Shown here one piece after another: positions 43,107 through 50,866 of a stretch of 64,000 nucleotides of DNA. A program made the translations under genes and the position numbers. Source of the stretch: an uncultured Kordiimonas sp. (GTDB taxonomy: Bacteria; Pseudomonadota; Alphaproteobacteria; Sphingomonadales; Kordiimonadaceae); assembly GCA_947500295.1 (NCBI GenBank), contig CANMRM010000005.1:124001-188000 (forward strand). The letters are read 5' to 3'. The notes beneath the pieces were generated by a model. It worked only from the letters and a program-made list of their open reading frames with translations, searched no databases and was not told the DNA's origin. Within the stretch, counting starts at the first letter, position 1, and every line of letters begins with the position of its first letter.

Positions 43107-44081
43107 ATGGACATTGCCAACCTCAAAAAACTGCTTGATGCAGCACGTGAAAACGTCTTGGTTCGACGTGCTGTGAAGCTTGCACAAATCGGTGTTGTGC
43201 TGGCCGTTTGCTATTATCTGAGCGCAAAGGTGGCCGCAATAGGCTGGCAGGATGTCATGAGCGCCCTGCCGACCACTCCCTGGTTCTATGTTTTTGTCAT
43301 ATGTATGTATGCTGCCTATCCACTCGGTGAATGGATGGTCTATAAATCCTTATGGGGCCAGCCCGCGGCACGACGTTTTGACGTTTTCCTTCGCATGCGA
43401 ATCTACAACGCCGCCGTTATGAGCTACTCTGGAGAAGCTTACCTCGGTCTATGGGCACACAAACGCGTAGGCGGACGAAAGCGGCATATTCTCTCGAAAA
43501 TCAAAGACAGTCAGATTTTGTCGGCTTTGTCGTCAAACAGCCTGACAATATTGCTGCTTGCGCTGCTGTTTGCCTCAGGCAGGCTCGGCATCTTCACCGG
43601 CGCTGATCCATCGTACCCCATGTATGTGGCTATAGCACTGGGGCTCAGTCTGTTTCTGATCCCGCTTGTGATATGGTTTCGCAAACAAATTCTGTCACTT
43701 GAACCGGCAATGGCCCGCAAGGTGTTTTTGATTCATTTTGCCCGCCTGTTTGCTGTCGTGACCTTTCAGGTCGGTAGTTGGGCGGTGGTGTTGCCGGACG
43801 TACCTTGGGACATTTGGCTGGTGTTTCTGGCAGGCCAGTATGTGCTGACACGCATTCCCTTCCTGCCCAACGCAGACCTGATGATCGCCGGGCTTGGCCT
43901 GACCCTTCTGACCTTTGTCGATGCCCCAGAAGCTGCACTCGCCGGCATCTTTGTGGCAAGCGGCGCACTCACGCAGGTACTCCATCTGACTGTGTTTGCA
44001 GGCCTGACACTTCGGGATCTGGCGCCGCGTCAAAGGGTGAAAATTGAGGCGGAGGAAACAACCGCAGTTTCCCGGCCCTGA
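43107..44081 (+). CDS. Multi-pass membrane protein (possible flippase-like, LPG-synthase TM family)
   Basis: A 324-residue protein with about seven membrane helices (IGVVLAVCYYLSAKVAAIGW, FYVFVICMYAAYPLGEWMVY, ILLLALLFASGRLGIFTG, IWLVFLAGQYVLTRIPFLP, and others). The layout and the LPNADLMIAGLGLTLL segment resemble the lysylphosphatidylglycerol-synthase membrane (UPF0104) group, but I am not certain. It follows the glycosyltransferase closely, so lipid or polysaccharide handling is likely. The start is taken at the ATG at 43107; a TTG five codons earlier is possible. Confidence 0.65.
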   Translation: MDIANLKKLLDAARENVLVRRAVKLAQIGVVLAVCYYLSAKVAAIGWQDVMSALPTTPWFYVFVICMYAAYPLGEWMVYKSLWGQPAARRFDVFLRMRIYNAAVMSYSGEAYLGLWAHKRVGGRKRHILSKIKDSQILSALSSNSLTILLLALLFASGRLGIFTGADPSYPMYVAIALGLSLFLIPLVIWFRKQILSLEPAMARKVFLIHFARLFAVVTFQVGSWAVVLPDVPWDIWLVFLAGQYVLTRIPFLPNADLMIAGLGLTLLTFVDAPEAALAGIFVASGALTQVLHLTVFAGLTLRDLAPRQRVKIEAEETTAVSRP

Positions 44082-44211
44082 AGCCCGCCAGCGCCCCGGC
44101 TCAACCTCTTGTTTAACATGGTGTTTCTATACCAACTTCGCCATACCGGTGGCGGATTGCTTTCAATTGAGATACCATACATGTCCCGATTGGGAGCAAG
44201 GTGACAGGGTT

Positions 44212-44733
44212 GTGCTAGGCCGGTCTGATCAGACAACATCCAGAGACGCCATTTTCGGTGAATTTGAAGTCGTGGACTATGGTGATATACCGGGCCGTCT
44301 TGCGATGACTGATTTCTTCCTCGACTTCTGGCGCAGCAAAGGGGGCGAAACCCGAGACGCCTCCCGGGCCGACATCTCCCCTAACGAGCTGAAAAAATAT
44401 CTGGAACATGTGGTTCTGCTGGATGTGGTGCGGGAAGAAACTTCCTGGAAACTTATTGTGCGTTTGATAGGTGGTCACGTGTCCGGCTTTTACGGCGAGA
44501 TCACAGGCAAAGATGTCCGGGATATGGAAAACAATAAAGCCATTGAGCGTATTTACCACGCCTGTGGAAAAGTTATAGAAAACGGCCTGCCCAAAATGAC
44601 TGTCTCTCCGGCTTTATCGCCCGACCGCAAGTATCTGGAGGCTATCGCCCTTTATCTGCCTCTCTTTGACAAGAATGGCGAGGTCAATAAAATCATGGTG
44701 GCGGTCCATGTGTCGACACCTTCGCAAAGTTGA
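44212..44733 (+). CDS. PAS_5-type PAS domain protein
   Basis: About 173 residues. From MTDFFLDFWRSKGGE on it reads as a PAS_5 domain: SRADISPNELKKYLEHVVLLDV, SGFYGEITGKDVRDM, and the C-terminal LPLFDKNGEVNKIMVAVHV. It is the second PAS_5 protein in the window (the other is at 8859). The start is uncertain: a GTG at 44212 has AGGTGA upstream, while an ATG at 44305 starts right at the domain. No output domain is present. Confidence 0.72.
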   Translation: MLGRSDQTTSRDAIFGEFEVVDYGDIPGRLAMTDFFLDFWRSKGGETRDASRADISPNELKKYLEHVVLLDVVREETSWKLIVRLIGGHVSGFYGEITGKDVRDMENNKAIERIYHACGKVIENGLPKMTVSPALSPDRKYLEAIALYLPLFDKNGEVNKIMVAVHVSTPSQS

Positions 44734-44749
44734 AAAAGTAAAAATACCC

Positions 44750-44965
44750 ATGACCAACCAACCTCTCAGCGATCGTCTTGACGATCTCGAAATCCGGTTC
44801 TCCTACCAGCAGGAAACCATCGACAGCCTCAACGAGACGGTAACCAAACAATGGGAAACCCTCGAACAGCTCAGGCTGCATATTGAACGCCTCGAAGGGC
44901 GCATGCGAGATATGGCCGACTTGTCGGCCGAGCCTGGAAACGAACCGCCACCCCCGCACTATTAA
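44750..44965 (+). CDS. slyX: SlyX family protein
   Basis: A 71-residue coiled-coil protein (SDRLDDLEIRFSYQQETI, then LNETVTKQWETLEQL and HIERLEGRM) ending in a Pro-rich tail (PPPPHY), the standard SlyX layout. Its function is unknown; it is common near lysis or peptidyl-prolyl isomerase genes in gammaproteobacteria. Its start at 44750 lies 16 bases after the PAS gene, so both are probably cotranscribed. Confidence 0.85.
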   Translation: MTNQPLSDRLDDLEIRFSYQQETIDSLNETVTKQWETLEQLRLHIERLEGRMRDMADLSAEPGNEPPPPHY

Positions 44966-44982
44966 CAGGTTGGAGAACTCAA

Positions 44983-45879
44983 ATGCGCCGTCTCTCTCTG
45001 ACAGCTGTCTGTCTTGCCCTGATACTGGCTTTGCCCGCAATCGGCCGGGAAGAGGTTGCCACTCCCCTGAGCGACGCAGAATGTACCAGCCACAGTTCTG
45101 ATGTAGGCGAAGGCATCTATCGTACCTGCTTCACCTACACAGGTGAAAACTGGGCCCACGCGAATGTAGCGGCCATTAAGTTTGCCACCCCAAAACCAAT
45201 TGCGGTTGTTCCCGTTCAGTACACGACAAACGGGGCGCAGCCCGGGGCGGAAGTAAACGGGCGCAACATTGGCTTTGAATGGAACAGGATCACGCAGGAT
45301 GAGCTTGCGATACGGCTGGAAGAGGCTGGTTTTTTTGTTCTCAAACCCGCGATCCAGATGTACGGCGAAAACTGGGATGGTTTCCAGGGCCTCGAACACT
45401 TCATCGCTGGCGTGCACAAGGGCAACCCGGACGTGCAGACAATCCTGCTGACAGCTGATTCACACATCGCAGTCGAGCAGAACCCGACGCCAGGTGCCCA
45501 GATGCTGGTGACCGGTCTGCATCCACGCAACCGGGACTGGGAAGCCACCATCCAGAGATATATTGTGCCTTTTTACCAGCAGACCGGGCTTGGCAACATT
45601 GGCGCCCGCGTTCGCGGCGGCCTGTCTGACGAAGAAGGCTCATCAAAGGCTTGGCATCCCTTGATTGAACGGGCCGCCGAATATGGCTCTACCGTGTCAA
45701 TCATGGAAGCGGCACAAGCAGTCCAGATTGTAGATCAGGCGGGCTCAATCGAAGCTGGCCGCGAGTGGGCAGCGCCCCTGTTTGACGGCATCGTCAAGGG
45801 CATGTCGACGCATGCGTGCGCTGCAGGCTACAGCCTGCCATCATGCAATTCACCCATGGAAGACAGGAGTTCACAATGA
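44983..45879 (+). CDS. Exported protein of unknown function
   Basis: A 298-residue protein with a Sec signal (TAVCLALILALPAIG). I do not recognise a family. Notable pieces are CFTYTGENWAHANVAAIKF, VRGGLSDEEGSSKAWHPL, TILLTADSHIAVEQNPTPG and the Cys pairs CTSH, CFTY and CAAGYSLPSC. A conserved-looking Ser/His/Glu content suggests a hydrolase-like fold, but nothing definite. It is translated in tandem with the next exported cupin (stop and start overlap by 4 bases), so they should act together outside the cytoplasm. Confidence 0.6.
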   Translation: MRRLSLTAVCLALILALPAIGREEVATPLSDAECTSHSSDVGEGIYRTCFTYTGENWAHANVAAIKFATPKPIAVVPVQYTTNGAQPGAEVNGRNIGFEWNRITQDELAIRLEEAGFFVLKPAIQMYGENWDGFQGLEHFIAGVHKGNPDVQTILLTADSHIAVEQNPTPGAQMLVTGLHPRNRDWEATIQRYIVPFYQQTGLGNIGARVRGGLSDEEGSSKAWHPLIERAAEYGSTVSIMEAAQAVQIVDQAGSIEAGREWAAPLFDGIVKGMSTHACAAGYSLPSCNSPMEDRSSQ

Positions 45880-46340
45880 ACGGAAAAACCATTTTGGTCA
45901 GCTTGGGCATCTTGGCAGTTGCAGGCAGCTCGGCGACAGGGCAGGACACTCCGGACTATGCATATACAACAAAAGGAACCCGCATCTACGAAGCGCCCGG
46001 CAGCGGCTTCATGGCAAAGGTTCTTGTTGAAGCGGCCAATCTCGGCAGCGAGGATGTGAAGATCGCGGAACTTACCTTCCCGGTAGGGTATGCCGGCAGC
46101 GGTCACCTGCATGGTGCCATCGAAATATTTTATGTGCTTGAAGGCCGTTTCGGTCATAGCGTCAACGGTGTTGACGCCATTCTTGAGCCCGGCGAAATTG
46201 GCATCGTGAAACCCGGTGATACTGTCACCCATTCTGTGCACAGCGATAGTCCGGCAACGGTGCTAACTATCTGGGTACCCGGCGGCGAAGGTGCTCCGGC
46301 CTTCACCGGCATACCTTCACGACCGATCGAGGACCGCTAG
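45876..46340 (+). CDS. Exported cupin-domain protein
   Basis: A 154-residue protein with a Sec signal (ILVSLGILAVAGSSATGQ) and a single cupin barrel. Motif 1 reads HLHGAIEIFYVLEGRFGHSVNG, with two His and a Glu able to bind a metal; motif 2 is PGDTVTHSVHSDSPATVLTIWVP. Small single-domain cupins bind sugars or act as isomerases or dioxygenases. It starts inside the stop of the previous gene (ATGA) with AGGAG upstream, so the two are coupled. It ends overlapping the convergent YjiH gene by 4 bases. Confidence 0.8.
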   Translation: MNGKTILVSLGILAVAGSSATGQDTPDYAYTTKGTRIYEAPGSGFMAKVLVEAANLGSEDVKIAELTFPVGYAGSGHLHGAIEIFYVLEGRFGHSVNGVDAILEPGEIGIVKPGDTVTHSVHSDSPATVLTIWVPGGEGAPAFTGIPSRPIEDR

Positions 46341-47728
46341 AATAACCACATTGCGGCCAACACAAGGATTGGCACCACGATCACTGTTCGGATGATAAAT
46401 ACCAGGAACAGCTGCCATGCGTTGATTGGCAGGCCAACCCTGAGCATAACAAGACCCGTTTCCGACATGTAAATCAGCTGGCAAAGCGACAGGCCCGCCA
46501 GAATAAAACGGATAGCATCACTTTGCAGGTCACCCGCGATTACAGCCGGGATGAACTGATCAATAAACCCAAAAACGAATCCGATGCCGACACGCGTGGA
46601 CTGTTCCACTTCAAAAAATGCCAGAATCCAGCCAATCGGCGCGCTGATCCATTCGCCAACCACTGAATGAAAGGCCAGAATTGCCGCCATGGTCGCAAGA
46701 GCCATCATGGGTCCTGTGACCCCAAAGAGCTGTTCGACAAACATCAGGCTGCCTGACCGCGCCAGCTCAGGTGGGTTAGGTGCTTTCGCCGCGGAAATGA
46801 TGGCCGTGTCATAGCTGCGCAGCAGCAAAGGCTCGTCGGCCGGGGCGTCGTGTTCGTGGCTGCGGTCAACACCATCTTTGTAGGTATGGGCGATATTGGA
46901 CAGCGGCGGCATCCGCGGTGTGATAATGGCGCAAACGATGCAGGCAACGATTGCGGTCACATACCAGGGGAAAAACATGTGCGCGATGCCGCTAACATCC
47001 GCGATCACCAGGGCAAAGGGCAGGGAAACCACCGAGAAGTTTGTCGCAATAACCGCCGCTTCACGGCCGGTATAAAACCCGCGCCGATACTGCTGGCCGG
47101 TCACCAGAACACCAATGTTGGACGAAGAGATAAATGATGCCGTCGCATCAATAGCCGACCGCCCGGGCAGCAGGAACAATTTGCGGAACGCTGGCGCGAC
47201 AAACGTGCCGAAAAATTCCATTGCGCCAAATTCGGTCAATAGGGGCATAAGAAAGCAGGCCGGAAACAGAACGATGGTAAAACCGATCCCCACATCATTG
47301 AACATGGCTTTGCCGGTATCGTCCAGACGCACGACTTCAGGCCCCACCTCAAACAACACCATAAGGCCAAAAACGGCGCCAACAACTCTCAGCAGGAGCC
47401 AGCCCGGCGTACATTCAGATATCGCATAGAGAAAGGGGTGCGCTTCTTTCCAGCCCTCCGGCTTGGCGAGCACATAATAAGTGCCTGACAGGGCCCCAAC
47501 GACCGTCACCCACACCACGACATCCAGCAGGATGGTGCCGAAGGTTTGCTGCATCCAGTCGGAATAGATGCCAAAAAGAATGGTGACACCGTCTTCCGTT
47601 GGAAATGGCACCAGAAACAAAACCACCCCGATGAGGGATGGGATCAGGAACCGGAGAAAGGGTTTCAGACCACGCGTTTCAATAGACTCGTTAGCGTTCA
47701 CAACCAGCTCCCCCTGCATTCCCGCCAC
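46337..47728 (-). CDS. YjiH family nucleoside-recognition membrane protein
   Basis: A 463-residue polytopic protein of the YjiH family (SpmA/B-like gate domain). Family marks are RFLIPSLIGVVLFLVPFPT near the start, FGAMEFFGTFVAPAFRKLFLLPGRSAIDATASF after residue ~160 (given in part), and QQYRRGFYTGREAAVIATNF. Two gate repeats suggest transport of a nucleoside-like or small anionic solute. The start is taken as GTG at 47728, with AGGAG five bases before it; an ATG three codons on is the alternative. Confidence 0.82.
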   Translation of the reverse strand: MAGMQGELVVNANESIETRGLKPFLRFLIPSLIGVVLFLVPFPTEDGVTILFGIYSDWMQQTFGTILLDVVVWVTVVGALSGTYYVLAKPEGWKEAHPFLYAISECTPGWLLLRVVGAVFGLMVLFEVGPEVVRLDDTGKAMFNDVGIGFTIVLFPACFLMPLLTEFGAMEFFGTFVAPAFRKLFLLPGRSAIDATASFISSSNIGVLVTGQQYRRGFYTGREAAVIATNFSVVSLPFALVIADVSGIAHMFFPWYVTAIVACIVCAIITPRMPPLSNIAHTYKDGVDRSHEHDAPADEPLLLRSYDTAIISAAKAPNPPELARSGSLMFVEQLFGVTGPMMALATMAAILAFHSVVGEWISAPIGWILAFFEVEQSTRVGIGFVFGFIDQFIPAVIAGDLQSDAIRFILAGLSLCQLIYMSETGLVMLRVGLPINAWQLFLVFIIRTVIVVPILVLAAMWLF

Positions 47729-47764
47729 TAGAACTCCTGTTATGGCAGTCAAAGGGTAGAACGG

Positions 47765-48703
47765 TCAACGGTTCGCCCAGGAAAAGCCCGTGACAAAAGA
47801 GATGCCAGGCTCGATCTCGAGGATACGAGGGAAAAACCCGGCATAGTCGATCTCGCCTGCTTCGGCTGCAGCCAACCTGAATTTTAGACTGGCGAGCGAA
47901 GACAGAGGCATGACCGGCACCTGAAGAGGCGCTGTCCCCGCAGCATGACCTGCCAGCAACTTTGTACCGTCAGGGACTGTGTCAATAAGCTTCCCGGCGC
48001 TCGCCGCATAATCCGACCTGCTTGCGCCGGGCAAAAGTGCCAGCAGTTGTCCCGGGTAAAGGGTATCACCCATAAACAGCAAATTGTTGACCGGGTCATG
48101 CAGGACAATTGAGTCCGGAGTGTGCCCGGGAACCGAGTATACCGAAAGCACCCTGTCGCCCAGGTCAATTGCGGCCCCATCCGTTATCCAGCCGCTCACG
48201 TTTGCCGGCCGGACATCGAGCCCGTCAAGAAATCCCAGATGCTGGTACCGTCCGATATGAAGTGTGTCGCCCGCAACCGAGGCCCGAACAGACGGCACAT
48301 CGATCATGATAACCTGGTCAAACTGATGCAGGTTTCCGACGTGGTCATAGTGAAGATGCGACACCATGGCTGTAACCGGCAGGTCGGTTAGGGCTTCAAC
48401 AGTTGATTTAATGCCTCGGAGGCCTGTGCCTGTGTCAAAAAGAACAGCCTGGTCTCGCCCTACGATGAGATAGTGCCAGTTCAACTGATAGAATTCAGGT
48501 TCACCGATTGCAAACACACCGGGGGCAATCTTCTCGACTTTCCAGTAAGAATCATCTTCTGAATTGTCTGGAATCGGCTGCACACCATCGTTCGCCAGAC
48601 CATAGAGCTCCACCAGCACATAGGGTGAAAAAGCCATAACAAGAATTGCAGCCACAAGCACAACACTGGCCAGAGCCTTAAGGAACGCTTTTGCTCTCAC
48701 CAT
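47765..48703 (-). CDS. Membrane-anchored MBL-fold metallo-hydrolase
   Basis: A 312-residue protein. An N-terminal hydrophobic segment (ALASVVLVAAILVMAFSPYVLVEL) anchors it or serves as a signal. The metallo-beta-lactamase fold has the zinc motif SHLHYDHVGNL, GHTPDSIVLHDP, LFMGDTLYPG and the last His in LLAGHAAGT. The class includes glyoxalase II, lactonase and beta-lactamase-like enzymes; the substrate is not evident. It lies between the YjiH gene and the S9 peptidase on the same strand. Confidence 0.85.
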   Translation of the reverse strand: MVRAKAFLKALASVVLVAAILVMAFSPYVLVELYGLANDGVQPIPDNSEDDSYWKVEKIAPGVFAIGEPEFYQLNWHYLIVGRDQAVLFDTGTGLRGIKSTVEALTDLPVTAMVSHLHYDHVGNLHQFDQVIMIDVPSVRASVAGDTLHIGRYQHLGFLDGLDVRPANVSGWITDGAAIDLGDRVLSVYSVPGHTPDSIVLHDPVNNLLFMGDTLYPGQLLALLPGASRSDYAASAGKLIDTVPDGTKLLAGHAAGTAPLQVPVMPLSSLASLKFRLAAAEAGEIDYAGFFPRILEIEPGISFVTGFSWANR

Positions 48704-48799
48704 TTTCCTGCTCCCGATTGCTCAGTCTGGGCGTCAGCCTAGAGGGGCCGAGAACCGAAATTCAATTACCTGACACATCATTCCGGCACGTCTTCAGCG

Positions 48800-50815
48800 T
48801 TATTTATCAGCCTGTGTCTGGTCGATTTCCTGATGACCAACAGGGAAAACAAAGTCGGGCCGATCAGCATCAAACAGGTGTTCGCGAAACCACTCCATAG
48901 CATGCTCGGTGATGGCGCGCCGATGCTTGGGTTTGGAAGGGCCATGTCCCATGCCTGCATAAACAATCATGCGCGCCTCAACTCCTTTATCGAGCAGGAG
49001 CTGGCGCAGCTGGTAGCCATTTGCGATAGGCACCCGAGCATCATTTTCACCGTGCTGGATCAATACTGGTGTGGTGGCAGTGTTGATGTAGGTAACCGGC
49101 GAGGTTTTGGCATACACGGCATCATCAGCGAAAGGTGTTGCAGCAAAATACTCCGTCGTGAACTGCGTTATGTCGGTGTTGTAGTAATAGGTACGCCAGT
49201 CACTGATGCCGGCTCCCATGATGGCCGCGGTACAAATCTCGGAGTAGGTGGCAAGCATTGCTGAAATATGGCCACCCTGGCTCCACCCGAGGCACGCCAC
49301 ACGCTCCGCATCCACCATGCCTTGCTCAATCAGCATTTCAACGCCGGCAATAATATCTTTTGCAGGGCCAATGCCAAGGTTGTTCAGATTGCTGCGCTGA
49401 AACTCATCGCCGTAGCTTGCGCTTCCCCGATAATTTGTCTGCAGAACCAGAGCCCCGCCGCCTTCAGCTGCCAGAACATCTGGCGCATAGATACTGCGGG
49501 CCACATTTCCGAGTATTGGCCGGTCCGTGCCTGTCGGGCCGCCATGCGTGCGCACAAACAGCGGATACCGCCTGCCCTCGGTGAAACCCACGGGCTTGGT
49601 GAGAACGCCTTCAATTTCCTGACCAACATCATTGGTCCATGTGACCAGTTCCTTGGATGGCAGGTCAATGCCCGCGATTTGGGCAGACAGGTTGGTCAGG
49701 GAACGCGACCCGTCTCCCTGGTGCATCACGATTTCGCCCAAGGTGTCCTGACGCATATCGAGCGAGGCATGTGCGCGCCCGTCACGGCTGAAGCTTTGCG
49801 AAAAGGCATAAATGCCTTCGGGCGTCAAACGCTCCAGGTCGCCGCCGTCATCATCCATCCGGAACAAGCCATAGTCAGTGCGCGTGCCTGCGTTGAAGAA
49901 AATACCGTCGTCATCGAACCGGACGATGCCTGCGTCATGGCCCGGCATCTTGATGGTGTCGATGTCCCCGTCCAGGTCATTGACCACAACGTCCGAGTAG
50001 TTCGGAAACCCCGCTGCATTTGTGTAAGTTACGGCGTCACCGTCTGCGTGCCACACGGGTGTGGATTTGCCGCCATAACTGTCGTCAACAAGTTGCGGCG
50101 CATCGCCGTCCGATGACGTCACATAGATGCGGGCTTTCAGGAGGTCAGCCAGATGCGGGCTTGGCCAGGTTGTGAACGCGATCCGGTCGCTGTCTGGCGA
50201 TACGGAATATCCGGTGACCGAATACTCTCGCCCGAACGTCAGCTGTTCAGGATCATCGAGCTTCATTGCGTCAATCAGATCGGCGCGCCAGAGGTGGCGG
50301 TAGGTGCCGTCTTCCCGCACCACGTCATACTTTCCGAAGCGCTTCTCCCGTGCCTTGATTTTATCTTCGTTCTGAGGCCCCGCGGTAAAAAACATGGCGC
50401 TGCCGTCTGCCGCAAACCGGAGCCCGCGCGCGCCTTTGATGCCCAGATCCTGCTCAAGGGGCTCTCCGCCAGATATGCTGATGAAATAGAGTTTGCTGTC
50501 GCGTCTGAAAGCAATGAAGCTGCTATCCGCCGACCATTCGATTTCGCTGACCTGATCTTCCCCGTAAGTTAACTGGATTGGGGCACCATCACCCGACCCT
50601 GCCACAACAAACAACTGCGCCATGTCCTTGTCTGTACCGAAGTCATTTTCGAATGACCGGTAGGCGACATAACGCCCGTCCGGCGAAATTTCCGGACCGC
50701 GGGCAGTCTTGACCGCCAGCATTTGATCCAGCAGGGAGATGCCCCCACCGTCTTCAGCAGTTGCAACTGTCGTAGATATGGCTGACAGCAAAAACCCGAC
50801 CAGAACCGTGCGCAT
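48800..50815 (-). CDS. Exported S9 family (DPP-like) serine peptidase
   Basis: A 671-residue protein with a Sec signal (VLVGFLLSAISTTVATAEDG). Residues ~30-380 are a WD40-like propeller (SPDGRYVAYRSFEND, SADSSFIAFRRDSK, SPDSDRIAFTTWPSP). The C-terminal alpha/beta domain has the nucleophile in CLGWSQGGHISAM, the Asp in LIQHGENDARVPI and the His in YAGMGHGPSKP. It is the third S9 enzyme in the window and probably a periplasmic dipeptidyl or acylaminoacyl peptidase. GGGGAGG lies before the start. Confidence 0.9.
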   Translation of the reverse strand: MRTVLVGFLLSAISTTVATAEDGGGISLLDQMLAVKTARGPEISPDGRYVAYRSFENDFGTDKDMAQLFVVAGSGDGAPIQLTYGEDQVSEIEWSADSSFIAFRRDSKLYFISISGGEPLEQDLGIKGARGLRFAADGSAMFFTAGPQNEDKIKAREKRFGKYDVVREDGTYRHLWRADLIDAMKLDDPEQLTFGREYSVTGYSVSPDSDRIAFTTWPSPHLADLLKARIYVTSSDGDAPQLVDDSYGGKSTPVWHADGDAVTYTNAAGFPNYSDVVVNDLDGDIDTIKMPGHDAGIVRFDDDGIFFNAGTRTDYGLFRMDDDGGDLERLTPEGIYAFSQSFSRDGRAHASLDMRQDTLGEIVMHQGDGSRSLTNLSAQIAGIDLPSKELVTWTNDVGQEIEGVLTKPVGFTEGRRYPLFVRTHGGPTGTDRPILGNVARSIYAPDVLAAEGGGALVLQTNYRGSASYGDEFQRSNLNNLGIGPAKDIIAGVEMLIEQGMVDAERVACLGWSQGGHISAMLATYSEICTAAIMGAGISDWRTYYYNTDITQFTTEYFAATPFADDAVYAKTSPVTYINTATTPVLIQHGENDARVPIANGYQLRQLLLDKGVEARMIVYAGMGHGPSKPKHRRAITEHAMEWFREHLFDADRPDFVFPVGHQEIDQTQADK

Positions 50816-50866
50816 AGAAAACCTCCCCTTAAGACAGGTAAAACTACAACGCTGATTGGCCTTGGT

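Noticed and set aside
49268-50116. A 282-residue frame opposite the S9 peptidase at 48800
   Set aside because: Antisense to a well-supported gene, with no motifs of its own.
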